From assembly GCF_963678975.1 (NCBI RefSeq), contig NC_089274.1:7465643-7529642 (forward strand): a stretch of DNA of 64,000 nucleotides. The letters are read 5' to 3'. Source of the DNA: Dysidea avara. Its lineage: Eukaryota > Porifera > Demospongiae > Dictyoceratida > Dysideidae. The translations under genes and the position numbers were made by a program. Shown here one piece after another: positions 49,982-62,366 of this stretch. The notes under the pieces are model-generated. The model saw only the letters and a list, made by a program, of their open reading frames with translations, was not told where the DNA came from and did not search any database. The number at the start of each line of letters is the position of its first letter. The first letter of the stretch is position 1.

Positions 49982-52900
49982 CTATTTAAAGTCATCACTC
50001 AAAAGCTCATCCCGATATCCATCATAAGATGTACGTTCAGGAATGTCAAGTAATGGTATTGAATTGGAATAATTGACTGATGACGAATCATCCTTTGAAT
50101 GACACAACTTGACCAACTTCTCCTTCACATTTTGCAATGTAGTCACAACATTACAATGACATGTGTAGGTGAGGAAATGATAGAACAAAATTGTACAAAA
50201 CTGAATAAAAGCCAAACTGATCATGACATTTATGACAGTAGAGAAAACATTACCACTACCCTGATAGGATACTGCATACATTATGGTGAGGTTTAGTAGT
50301 AGTAAGAGTTCTTGAATGTTTACAAGTTTGTTTTTATTTGGACGAACATACCCAACTACGATACTTAAACTTATTAGAACTATGGTGGACAGTATCAACT
50401 TTGCTTTAACCTGAAATGCATAGAAACTGAAAAACACACTTCTTAGGATGAGACATACTCCAACCCAATAGTAGCATTTGTCTTTGTATGATCCTTGAAA
50501 TGCATCCAGTAAAGGTTTAAACTGATTTATTATCCTAAACTGTGATAAGTATCTTGTAAACAACAAAATGATGTTGAAAGGAATTAGTAGTAAGAATAAG
50601 ACAAGACATGTGATGAACAGTATGGTAAACTTTAAACCAAACAATGGAACACTGGCATCCATATACCACACTATCTGTTGATAACCACTTGGTAGTTGAG
50701 TTATAGTAGAATAAGAGAACAAGACTGTTAATACAGCTCTGAGAACACTAGTGTAGGATAGCAGAAACAATGTAGCTAGTACAGGAAGAGATCTAGTATA
50801 TGTCCATTGTAGTATTTTAGAGGAGTAACGACTTGCTACAACAATCAAAACAGCAATGACTATGAGATAGAAAGGAAAGAACAACTGTAGGAACATCTTA
50901 GCAAATCCATCCATTCCATTATAGAAACATGTCTCAATTCCCAAATCCAAGTTGGCAAAAGAAATAAACACTCTGAGTGGTTTAAATACATTATCATTTA
51001 CTAGGAATACAGAATCATTAATGCTAATGATGTTAGCATAAAATATTATTCCATTGATAGTTCCATTAGTGACTGTGAGGTTGAGAAGATAAAGTAAGAC
51101 TACCAAAACAATTCCAGCAAGTATAACTATGATAGTGATGAGAATATGTATATTAGTACAGTGTATACACCTTGATGATCCAAATACCATACTAAGTGAA
51201 TGTTGACACTTTGAACACAAGATACCAATCCTATTAAACTGACACTGTAAATCAGGATTAAGTAAATTAAGATGTGATGAGTGTGGTAGACAGTAATCCA
51301 TTGGACAATTATGTGATATTAAATATTTAGTGCTATTAGAGTAATTATCAGCTACAGATATCCAAGTGTTAGCAGGACGTTCAATAGTTGATTAATCAAT
51401 GTGACATGTGTCAATGTGAACAATACTTTTACTAAGATCAGGATCACAATCACATGTTCCATTTTGCAACGTAAATCCAACTGGACAATCTGATACATTC
51501 ACAAGAAATACTTCATAAGTCTCATATATACAGGGAGATGCTGTCAAAAATAATTTGCATTGTTTTGGAGCTTCTGCTAGTATCGTAAATCCAAATAGTT
51601 TCGAGTAGCTAGTAATGCTTGAAGCAACTCACTTTGCTGGGCAATCTTACAAGTGGAATTTTCTGGTAAAAATGCATTGTGTGTCTCAGCATGCAATATC
51701 AAATATCTATAACTATTTTTTATAGGTGCACACAGTTCTACTTGTAACACTTGTCCAGGATACACAGACCCCAGTACATCATCATTACAGCTTGTTTCAT
51801 TATGTTTACAGTGACATACAGCAGCATGTCGGTGTAGTTCTTTTCCATCAACTTTGATGATTTGCTGATTTATATCTACAGAATTAATCCCATTGAAAGC
51901 TGATGTGGGAATCCATTTGCAATATGAAACCAAACGATGCAATTCACACTCTTCATTTCCAGCCATTTTGTAGTACAGTTTGTGATAATTGCGAACAATA
52001 TTTATGGAATAGTGAGTAGGTGAAACATATTTTGATATAATATTATTTCTAGGAATATATTGAAAATAGCAATATTTGTAAGGACTATTGTATCCATCTG
52101 TTTCAAATGCCAATAGTTTACCATAATATCTATTATCAATAAGTGTAATATTTGCAAATTCCATTACTTTTATATAACTTTCACGTGACTGTACCTTAAT
52201 TAGTTTAAAACAGTCATTGAATTTCAGAGTGACCTCCTTATTAAATAGAACATCACAAGAATCAAATAACATAATAGCAGTATTCCATGCTGTGTTATTG
52301 GATATAGTTACCGGACCAGTCAAGTTGACTGTCATGTTAAACATTGCTATGGAATGCTCATGAGCAGAATTATTATGAATATGAACAGGTCCAATGTTCA
52401 AAACATTAGTACAGTTTAGTATCTGTTTACCAGAAAAATATAGAAGTGGACTGTTATTTTTGAAAAAGTTACTATTTTCTAAGGTCACCGTGGTTAGATT
52501 TACACATGTTGTATTTGACTGATCAAACACTAGTAATACAAATATGAGGGCTTTCCATGCATTCTCATTTTCCCCAAAATAACAATTTCGAAAAGTTATA
52601 GTCTGGTTGTATCTTGAAAGTTCAATCAAAACCATTGACATGTATCCATCAGTATACTTGAAATGATTTGAATTAAAACTGCAAGTGTCAAATACAAATG
52701 TGTTTTGCATGGCTTTCTTAGTGGAATGAACCTTCATTACTCTTTTATCTATGTCATTAAAATTAGTCCCATACACTAACACAGTTACACTGTACTTTGT
52801 TTGGTTCAAAATTATATACATCCCTATGCCAACTTTTCCTCTAATATCCAGAACTTTTATTTCAGTTTTAGCAGTATCATTAACTTGTAGCTTATCATCA

Positions 52901-53487
52901 AACACTAACTGTATTCCATAAGGAGCATAATACACCTGGGCTGTCGCATTGCAGGATGTAGTCATATTGATTTTTATGTTACTCAGTAAAGAATTTCCAA
53001 GCAAATTGTGCAATTGAAGTCCATATCCCAGGAAAGTAAAATTTTCTACTCTACAGGAAATGCAGGTAAGAAGTACTAAATTAGTTGTATGAAACCTCTG
53101 ATCATTTGTTTTCTTGAGCAACATATTGGCAATGATAACTTTGCTGGAGTTGTGAACAGAGAAAGTCGAACTTCCCACGAATACTACTAGTGGATCAGCA
53201 CTTATATCTCCAACTAAAGTAAAATTGTGTGCATTCTTGATCTGGATGTTGGTAGGTACTGCATGTTCTCCAGGTAAGAAGTGATATTCAACATTAGACA
53301 CAACAGGTAGTGTACCATTGTCCAGTAAGTATTGATCGAGTGTAGCACAAGGTTGAGATGGACAACTGACATTGGTAGGATTGTTAGGTAACACACTAAA
53401 GATCTGAGTAGCATTAGATAACCAAATGTCAACTACTACTACTACTACTACTACTACCAGGATAAAAACTTGATGATATGTCTCCAT
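49982..53487 (-). CDS. Beta-helix ectodomain, Cys-rich linker and multi-pass membrane protein; frame-disrupted
   Basis: Reads from ATG at 53487. Residues 1-25 are a signal peptide whose core is a nine-Val run. Residues 30-560 have many short Asn/Thr-rich repeats and N-glycosylation sites (NNTAW, NNSPLLYFSG), as in right-handed parallel beta-helices. Then come YPGQVLQVELC and a Cys-rich segment with RIGILCSKCQHSLSMVFGSS. About eight hydrophobic segments follow (for example ITIIVILAGIVLVVLLYLL), then a cytosolic tail ending SDDFK. The 637-codon and 440-codon open parts are separated by a frameshift near 51590-51605 and a TAA at 51392-51394 (Gln in the partner). The region between is clearly coding-like (CPVGFTLQNGTCDCDP). 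It may be a young pseudogene, or one functional gene with assembly errors. Function unknown; surface receptor or adhesion is a guess from topology. Confidence 0.72.
53431..53458. repeat. (CTA)n trinucleotide repeat inside coding sequence
   Basis: Nine CTA/TAC-phase units on +, read on the minus strand as GTA codons for nine valines in the signal-peptide core of the gene ending at 49982. Confidence 0.9.
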
Positions 53488-55008
53488 TTACATATATAAA
53501 GTACGTCGTGGAGGATAATGCATGTATAGTTCCCAGCAGTTACAGTAAAAATTAAGAGATTACTGATGCATATACATACATATTTATACAAATGCTGATC
53601 TAGTTAATATACGTAACAACAAAGAAAGTACAATAATAATAGTGAAAATGTTTGTGACACAATGAAACTTGTTCCATTTCAAAACTGATAATACTGTATT
53701 GTGTATTGTGATCTTACAGAGCATTTAATCTATTATACAATACATAGAGATTTTTTGATAAACAAATGCATTGACTTAAGCATTGTGCCTTATGCCATTG
53801 TAGTCAATAAAAGTACTTGGGTCTGTGTATCATTGTAACTGACAATAAGTCTCACATTATGCTGTTGAAATAGCATATGTCAACACAATAGCTGCACAAT
53901 CATGCACACACATACATAATGTAAGCAAATATACCTGATATGCAAAGTTATCATTGTGTCACTCATGTATAAGCATCAGCTGTAGCCCATAGCAGAATAG
54001 CTACCATGTTTAAAAGTATTTCAATGAAAAAACATGTTCAGATTTTGGAGACATTTCAAACATGTCAAACTTGGTTGTAAAGATAGACATTCACAGTTCA
54101 TAGATATGTGCACATGTAAAGAGTCATATTACTTTGACTATACACAAACAATAGTTGCTGTAGTGTAACTACTGTTTCAATAAGTAAAAAAACTAATTAC
54201 ACTATCCACAAAATTTTGCTTTAGTTACTAGGGAAATTATTCCAGTCTCATTTACTACAGATAAAACATGATGGAAGGCACACCTGTCTAATTGTAACTC
54301 AATAACATTTGAATTGTTGAAAGCTTCACTGCACAGGACTGATGGTGCTGATGTTGACATGCAATTGATCAAGAACATCAATTCCTCAATAATGTCAATT
54401 GATCATTGATTATTGTATTAGACCATTCACACTGCTTTATTAGAGTGTGTGACTATTCTATTAGAATTAAATTATGCAAATGCTTACTTATATTTACTTC
54501 AAAATGCCAGCTAAATACCTGATTCCCACATGCATATTTATTATTCCTACTTCCCTAACAAGTTGTGTGAGTTTTCAGGATGTTTTGTTTCCTTTGTTGT
54601 TTTTTCACTTTTAATAGGCTATTAATTTACAGTACATTTAGATGTATACTTAATGACTTAGAACTTATAGATGTTCAGTTAATTACTTGTCTTCCATCAT
54701 AGCAAGAAGTGAATTAGAGTTGCAAAATGGATATCACATAACACTGTACATATTGCAGTGACTACTGCTACTATGTATATTGTAAGCAGCTACAAACATG
54801 CTCTGAAAATACAACAGCCTAAATAAATCTCAGCCAATAGATCACAGTACCAGAAGTATAAACAAGTGGACTAGTACTCCTAATACAATGAACACGCTCA
54901 ACAGCTACATACACAATATTACAGTACAGGAAGAATTATTAGTCAGAGGTGCACTGGTCTATAGCAGAATTGGTGCTGAATGAACTTTTCCCTCAAATAT
55001 TAAGTTTC
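53488..55008. other. Upstream flank of the beta-helix/TM gene, no gene seen
   Basis: AT-rich. A CTCTAATAGAG-family motif in reverse occurs near 54436-54466. No clear promoter element. Confidence 0.45.
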
Positions 55009-55383
55009 AGGGGCGGAGGAAGTAGTTGATATTGGGGGGGCTGACCAGGGGTGGATCCAGACTTATGGTAAAAAAATGGACTGAAGCACTACATTGTCTC
55101 TGGTTTGATAAGGTGAGACCAAAAAAAAAGGTCGCAACCAGCTGACAATAACTACCCACCTCACCAGCTACGAATTTATACTGATAAACTACATAAAAAA
55201 TCCTTACATACCTCACTACACACTGCTCTAATACTGTGATTGCTTTATTAGAGTGACTGCTCTATTAGAGTATCTCGATCTTGATCACGCTTTTCAGCTC
55301 CACTCCACGAAGGATAATTTCGCGTGATATCATTCTGAGGGGGGGATTCAGCCCCCCCCCCCCCCCCTTTCCGCCGCCTATGT
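55009..55383. mobile_element. TIR element with CAGGGGCGGA end and G/C tracts
   Basis: Left end CAGGGGCGGAGGAAGTAG with a GGGGGGGCTGA tract. Right end TCAGCCCC followed by C-run and CCGCCGCCTATG, which is roughly complementary. A second CAGGGGTGGATCCAG at 55047 suggests nesting. Boundaries are approximate. Confidence 0.5.
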
Positions 55384-55465
55384 TAAGTTCAGACCACTGT
55401 CCTCCCTTATCTGCAATAAGAGCATCAATTACTAAGGAAGAAAATCCATCCCTCCTGGAGGAAGA

Positions 55466-55692
55466 CTGAGTGTGGGCTCAATTAGACATTGGGTGACCTG
55501 CAGTTCGAATCCTGGGGTTGGAGGGATTTTTTCCTTACTTTGGCCCCTTTTCTGTCACACCTTTTCAGCTATAAGTCATTAAGTCTAAGCCCTTGAAATT
55601 AGGTTAGGTAATCCTCAGGTTGCAGCACACATTGCTGTCAGACCTTCAGTGCTGGTCACTGTAAGGTGTTAATAATAATAATAAAAACTTCA
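55466..55692 (+). mobile_element. tRNA-derived SINE with (AAT)n tail
   Basis: CAGTTCGAATCC at 55501-55512 matches a Pol III B box (GTTCGAATC). TGTGGGCTCAATTAG upstream is a weak A box. The 3' body is shared with 49675-49836. It ends GTTAATAATAATAATAA. The 5' boundary is uncertain. Confidence 0.72.
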
Positions 55693-58600
55693 GTATCAAT
55701 TACTTCATGATCATTTAAGTATTTACTTGCCAAGGTCCCTTACAGAGTTACAGTGATCCTTAGTGTACCACTTCTCTTTGAGATATGTTAATGTAAAACT
55801 CCTTAAAAGAGCAATGGCTGTACACAAACAAAATTGAAAGTTCAGCTTTCTAAGAAGTGTTTATCTAGTGGTTAGTTATATGATACATCACCATAACCTA
55901 TTAAGTAGAGTAGTGTTTTTCTTAATAAATACGCACAAAATATAATCACATACATATAACATGACTCATTTCTCACATCCTGTTATTCCCCACAAAGTGT
56001 CTGGTATAGAAATGGACGATGATCTGCTGGACCAGAATACCACCACATTGGTCCATAGTGCTACACATTTGGTCACAATTTTTTACAGAAATTGGATTTA
56101 GCTCCTATAGAAAGCATGAGACCGAGGCCGTCAGCACAGCATCTTTATTAACACCAATAAAATAGCATTAATTTGCAATAGCATTCATTCATAATACCAA
56201 TACTTGTAATTTCAAAATGTTGCTGATATGTAACACATTTTCTGATACTTTGATGATCAATTAATTGCTACCAAGTTTAACCACATAAATAATTACATGG
56301 AAAAATATTATCGTGTTGTTAAGTAGTAGGTGTGCAGAGGAGTTGAAAGTTGTTTGTGAACAAGTAGCTGATCTTATAATTATGTCAGTGTGTCATATGA
56401 AGCTACTTGCATGTGATTTTTAGTTATTTTCATGTATGTGCGTGTGTATTCACACATGAAGATTGTGCATGCAGATTATCTGCTTTGTTCTGTAAACAAA
56501 GGCAATGAAAGGTAGTTTGTATAAAGGTACGTACATATAACTTGTAAAGATTAAACCTATTGATAATTAAAACAAACAGTCAGTTACCTTAATAGAGCAT
56601 CTAAAACAATTTCGTTAAAACTCTGCTGGTAAAAAGACTAGCATAAGAATGGAATGAAACTTCTTTCTTACTGGCATTGTATTCTCGCCATTGTGCAAAA
56701 CACTCAATTATACCAAAAGTGAAATTTTATAATTATCGTGTACTGATACTGATGAAGAAAATTTTGTTAAGTGCTTTTCAAAAGCAACTGCTTATGGCTA
56801 TATAAATAATGAACACCTTCAGTTTTAGCTACAAATTTGAGGTTGAAATGTTGCCACACTATATAGCGAATATTTAGGCATATTTAAAACTAACAAGGCA
56901 ACACCACCTGGGACACTGTGTCCTCCCTATAATTTTACATTATAGATTCTATACACAGTTTGCTTTACAAATTCCCTTGTTTGACAGCTGTGGGAAAGAA
57001 TTACACAATCTCTATTGTGAACCACTACCAGGCTTTGTGTTGTTAATTACAGCACACATATCCCAATTGCATGACAATGTGGTTGGATGCCCTCCCCCCA
57101 CCAATAAATGCAGTCTTATATTAAAACTTCAAATGCATTAGTATCATAAATATAACAACCACCTGAAATAAATTATAGGTGCATGTGTGAGGAAGCATTA
57201 CCAAGTAGCTAGATCATTTGCCTGGTAATGCCCAGGTATGCCAATTTCATTTGGTGTTGTTGTTTCCTTGAACAGGAAACTTTACCCACAATCTAGTTGG
57301 GGACCTGGTAGCCTGGTGCATGTCATCTAGGGAAGCATCCCACTTAGCTGTGACATCAATGGGTACCTGATGTGCAAATGTCCAACTGTCCTTGTTTCGC
57401 TTAGCAGTGTTGTGGAACTTCGGGTTCTGCAACCACTCTCCATGAGACCTAGACAGTCCTCTTGTGGGTTACTAGTGGTCCTCCTGTGGGTTACTAACCC
57501 TACCCCAGGCACAAGGCTTAAGCGCCTGAGTGGTGCACAGGTATGCTGGTTCACTGGATGGCAGTAACTGTGTTTTACACAGCTGCCATAGAGGCTTTGC
57601 TTTAGGTTTTGTGCTTGTGTGTGTGTGTATGGAAACATAAAGGTGGTGGATGAGCTATTATGAAAACAAGGAACTGAGGAAATAAAATATAGAAGCAGGT
57701 CAAGTGTTAGACGTCTGTGAAAAATTTTCTAACAAGAACAGCTACAAGGCATTTTGCCACTAGCAGCCAGCTATAGTTAGTGCTCACAACTATCTTATAG
57801 ATAAAATAGTGAACCAGTGTCATACCAAAGACAACAATCAACTGAGTTCAAGAAAAAAGGCAACAGAAGTATATATAGACTCAACAGTGTGACAAACTGA
57901 AATCAGAGGAGTAAAACAGGACACCTAATGCCCTGTGGTTTAAACACTGCTCTGATTTCCTTTCCCAAGGTAACAATGTATACATATAAACAAGCTATTT
58001 AAATACTGCTTTCAGTTTATTAGAGAGTCCACAATAGACAATAGCAGTAAACATTTACGATTTCAGCATTTAAATAGAAGGGTCATAAACAACTGTGTTG
58101 CTATTGTTTTTAACAATAGAACCATGCAGTTTCATGATGTAGCATCCCAGCTATAGCTAACACTTTCACAAATTCCAAGTAATGCACATTTAGCCCTTGA
58201 TGGTAAAGCTATTTTTGTTGAATTCATTGCCAACCATATAGCTATAAGTAGCAGTCTAGTTGTATGTAAGAGTTTCTTTACATTAAACTTTTAATTTCAT
58301 TCAGTCAATTCTCATATAATTTTAAAGTTTTACTGCACGTTTATTTGGTGAAAGAAAGGTATAACTACCTTTTTCTCTTTTTGCTTATGTATAGCCAGCA
58401 TTTCTGCAATTGTCGTAGTAACTATATACATATAAATACTTCTTGTTCACGAAACAGTTTTCACTAGTTGTGGAAAATTATCTAACAGTATTCATTCTTG
58501 CTTAAGGGTAGGTATGTGAATAAATTGAGGAAGCACACATAGTGCAACCATCTGTACAGTTGCATCAGTACTCATCATAAAACAAATTTCCTAATCCTTA

Positions 58601-59618
58601 TATAGTAACAGGCCAAGCTATGTTCACTTTTAGTGTTCAAATCACTCTTTGGTGCTTGATCAGAGCTGCTGACACTGAAATATTCAACAAGTAAAATAAA
58701 GAAGTTCTATGTTAGTCTATACTTTCTTGTGATGTTACTGGAAACTGAGGTATATAAGCTCAAATTAATACACAGTTAGGTCTAAAACCCATTCAGTTCA
58801 AACTATGCGTCTTTTCTAAGTTTTCTTATGATTATGGAATGTTTGGAATAACATGTTACGACTGATGAATGCTAGAGCGTTTGTGAAACTGTACTGTTTG
58901 TTACAACTGAACATTGCAAGCGTTTGTTATGACTGAACATTTGTTGGATCCATGAATGTATATGTATTCTACATTGTACTGAAATTAAGACATCTCCAAT
59001 TCTGAGTCACAAGCCAAAACAGAGAGGTGTACTACATATAGAATCACAGTTACACATCTCTATAATTAGATTTAAAGTACAGTGCTGAGTAAATTATCCA
59101 AACTAATGTAGGGGCACAGGAAACATGGGTGCCATGGGTACTAAGGGTTTCTAACCAGAATCAAAATCATTAAAGCAGTAAGACAGTATCATCTTCCCTT
59201 TTCTAACTTGCCAGTGATTCCATCTGCCTTAATCTGGCTTCAATCATAGTCCATTAGCTTAACAAAGGTGCAGTACAAGTAACAGAATACAAGTCTGCTC
59301 ATCAAAGATCGAGATACTCTAATAGAGCAGTCATATACCCTAATAAAAGAAGCAGTCGTTTAACTGTTTATCAGTTCTATATTCTAAACAGAGTTGCTGA
59401 TTCCACCCTTCAGTACCATTCTTAATGTGACTAGAAGTTCTTTTGAGATGAAAATCAAGTTGATCTTACTATTAGTAGGGCACCCATACATTAAATATAT
59501 TTCTACACTCCTGTAATGTGGGGAGTGTTTGATAACTGAAAAGTACGCAAAATAAAATGTTTCCATAACAGGCTAGTTCCATCACAAAAGTGTCCTAGTA
59601 AACATAGCAAATGAATAA
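55693..59618. other. Gene-poor stretch, no gene recognised
   Basis: Nothing coding was found. A locally GC-richer segment at 57190-57640 (GGTAGCCTGGTGCATG, repeated TGTGGGTTACTA) looks like an old retroposon of unknown family. CTCTAATAGAG-family motifs lie at 59311-59360. Confidence 0.45.
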
Positions 59619-60723
59619 TTACTTTTCTGTTTCATAAGTCTTCAATTGTTCCACCACCAGCTTGTACTCAGTTTGTAAGGCTTTCATTCTGGCTAGTCGC
59701 TGACTGTGAGTTTTTTTTGTGGTAGCCAATTCATTATCCTAAAGTAAAACAAAAGGGCAACATCATGGTTAATGGCATGACTACAGATGTATTTATGCAA
59801 TTATACATAATTTCAACCTCAGATATTTGAGACAAGTATTTCCGTGCTAACTCCAGCTCTTGTAACATTCTACATGTAAATATCAAAGCACACTCTCAGT
59901 GAATACCACACACACATGTATGCACATGTACACATACATATGTATAAAGAGAAACAACCTCCTGTAAAATATGTGTGCAAACATTTCTGTGGTGAGCTTG
60001 TTGTATGCACACACAGGATACACATTTACAAATTATCTTTATACACACACACATCCACAGTACCTATTGTTAGTGGCTAACAGTTCTTGTTTCAGTCCCT
60101 TTACTACCAGTTCATGTTCAGTTCTCTCTTTAGTGAGAACTTCATGCAGTGCAGTCAGTTCCTGTACAACTTGACTACACAATTTATGTAATACACTGTA
60201 CACAAGATACACTGTACACAAATACATAACCACATAACAAAACAATATTGAATATTCAAATTATTACCTGATTGTAGTGAGTTGGTTCTCTCTTCACAAG
60301 TTGAACGAATCTCCTCAGCTGTCTTACTAAACATTAAACATGTTTGACTTACGCACATGTCATGTATGTAAGTTTGTATGTACATATGAGGATACTCACA
60401 TACTAATGCAGGACAGTCATACATACAATTATTAGTCAGCAAGAAAAGGTGAACAGTTTGTAAGATACGCACCCAAGATGAGCAATTTGTTGTTCTCGCT
60501 CTACAACTGCAAGTTTGAGTTTCTCTATCTCTCCTGTAGCTACTTGAAGTTGTCTATGTGACTCGACGTACTACAAAACACACAACCAATGAGTTACTGT
60601 TTGGTGTTAACTTTTTACCCCCTTCTAACTGGGAACAAGTCTGTTGTGTGATGATCACTTGTTGCTGAGCTAATACGAGTTGTTGTTGTACCTCCGTCAT
60701 CTCGTTCCTCTTCACCTCCAATT
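59619..60723 (-). CDS. Coiled-coil protein, 3' exons, possibly broken
   Basis: Candidate exons in transcription order: 60723-60619 (LEVKRNEMTEVQQQLVLAQQ), 60570-60473 (YVESHRQLQVATGEIEKLKL), 60326-60268 (KTAEEIRSTCEERTNSLQS), 60174-60064 (QVVQELTALHEVLTKERTEH), 59869-59818 (MLQELELARKYLSQISE) and 59738-59619 (DNELATTKKTHSQRLARMKA, ending YETEK and TAA). All are heptad-like and charged, as in long centrosomal or cytoskeletal coiled coils. Phases agree between exons 2-3, 4-5 and 5-6 but not 1-2 or 3-4, so either small exons are missed or the gene has decayed. The donor of the second-last exon (GTTGAA) is weak. The 5' part was not found upstream; a MITE sits 38 bases before the first exon. The family was not identified. 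Confidence 0.5.
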
Positions 60724-60760
60724 CTGTTATATTCAAACAGAAGATGTGACACATAGAAAG

Positions 60761-60879
60761 TACCGTATAGAGGGAAACTTTGGCAGGGGAATGTTGGCAG
60801 GGGAAACTTTGGCGAATTGGATGATTTGCTACAACTTCGCGAAAGTTTATCCCCTGCCAAAGGTTCCCTCTGTATGGTA
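60761..60879. mobile_element. 119-bp foldback MITE
   Basis: Ends TACCGTATAGAGGGAAACTT and GGTTCCCTCTGTATGGTA, with TTTGGCAGGGGA / TCCCCTGCCAAA inside the arms and a second internal GGCAGGGGAAACTTTGGC unit. Confidence 0.88.
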
Positions 60880-61379
60880 GCAACCACTAGCCACCAAAGT
60901 TTAGTCTCTGAAAATACATAGTCAGTATAAGACTATAAACACAGGAGGTAAAAAATGAGTATGCATTTTTAAAGAACATTGTATAATGTTGCTTATACGT
61001 AGCTTTGTAGGTGATTCAGACAAACATTACCAATGTACTGCTGAAGGAAATTTGTATACAAAATAGATCATCTCTGAGCTATTGTTTTTGTCTCAAACAA
61101 CACAGTAGGTTTATTTCATATGTCCAGTAGGAAAATATAGCCACTGACCCAACAGATTACAATAATGCTGAATTTATATAACATCTATACAAATGTATGA
61201 CTTTTCACAATTGCAAGATGAATCAAGACTCCTTAGTGTGAAACAGGAGTTGGTAATCTCTTCATGTGGTATGGATAAAATATCTATGGAGTCAGAAACC
61301 AGTCCAACAGGATTTCTAAAACTATGTAAGGTTATAGCCAGCTGTATCCTATTTACAGCTTCCTATAAACAAGTATATG

Positions 61380-61553
61380 TATATGTTATACTACAGATAT
61401 CATGGTATTCGAAATATATACCAAAAGATATACAAACTTAGAAAAGATGTTATAGTGCGAGGCGAAGCCTCGCACTATGGCACCCTTTCCTAAATATGTA
61501 TATCTTTTGGTATATATTTCGAATATCATGATATCTGTAGTATAATATGTTAA
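61380..61553. repeat. Foldback element with GC-rich core palindrome
   Basis: The left arm (TATGTTATACTACAGATATC, then ATTCGAAATATATACC) is mirrored at 61494-61553. The centre at 61452-61478 has perfect 12-bp arms ATAGTGCGAGGC / GCCTCGCACTAT around GAA. Confidence 0.85.
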
Positions 61554-61679
61554 TACAACATCTCGTCTCCCACTTGGAAGCAGTAACAGCAATTTCTCAT
61601 GTTTTTATACCATTATTAGTACTGCATGGTAAGTAATTCCTTGTGATTAGCATGCTGAAGGAGTATGCACATGTATTGC

Positions 61680-61925
61680 AGCCTGCAATCTTCTTGAAAA
61701 TTGGTCCAACAATCCATAGCAACTGTTGCTAGGCAACAAAATTTAAAGCTGACCTAGTTATATGCCTTTTAGTGGTTGCTTAGCAACCGTTGCTATGGTG
61801 TCAAAAACATTTTTAAGAATTAGTAGTGGTTGCCTGGCAATGGTTGCTAGGCAACAATGTTGTTTCCAGGTAACATGTAGTGGTTACTATGGTAGCAATA
61901 GTTGTCAAGTCGGACATACCTAACT
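61680..61925 (-). repeat. Dispersed repeat rich in GTTGCTAGGCAAC-type words (copy 2)
   Basis: Reverse-oriented relative of 45606-45830. Contains CATAGCAACTGTTGCTAGGC followed by AACA, GGTTGCTTAGCAACC, GGTTGCCTGGCAATGG and GTTGCTAGGCAACAATG, and ends TTGTCAAGTCGGACAT. Confidence 0.75.
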
Positions 61926-62366
61926 GGTAAAACAACTAAGCACTATAAATAAATTTTAGCCAATCAGATGTGTATATCAAATGTACAAGTGATATACTGA
62001 TTCTATTGGCTAGTTTGCTGTAGTATATCAAAAATATACCACAAGCTACTATTGGAGTTTTTGTACAGGACACGATATTGATGTTGTATTAAATATATCA
62101 TAACCAAAACACAGTAAAGGGAAAAGCCAAGGGAATACTACATTACATCAGCCAAAACATATTATGTACTTGTGGTGTTTATATAAACACCATTATTAAA
62201 AGTAAAACTGCTTTTATGACATATGGGGAGAGACCAAGGGGAATTTTATATACACTTCCCAGAATGCACACACATGTACAAACAGCCATGTACATGTTAC
62301 ATGTAATTATTGACACTGTTCCAATTCTGTGATAGTAACAAACATAAGGGAGGTGTTCATGTCAAT

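Noticed and set aside
55501-55512. Possible functional tRNA gene from the B box
   Set aside because: No acceptor stem or cloverleaf can be drawn; the context is a SINE.
57247-57638. Overlapping frames of 60-100 codons on both strands
   Set aside because: The segment is merely GC-richer and repeat-like; no splice context or protein family supports it.
61193-61441. Frame reading YDFSQLQDESRLLSVKQELV as a possible exon
   Set aside because: It looks somewhat protein-like, but it runs into the foldback element at 61380 and I found no splice partner.
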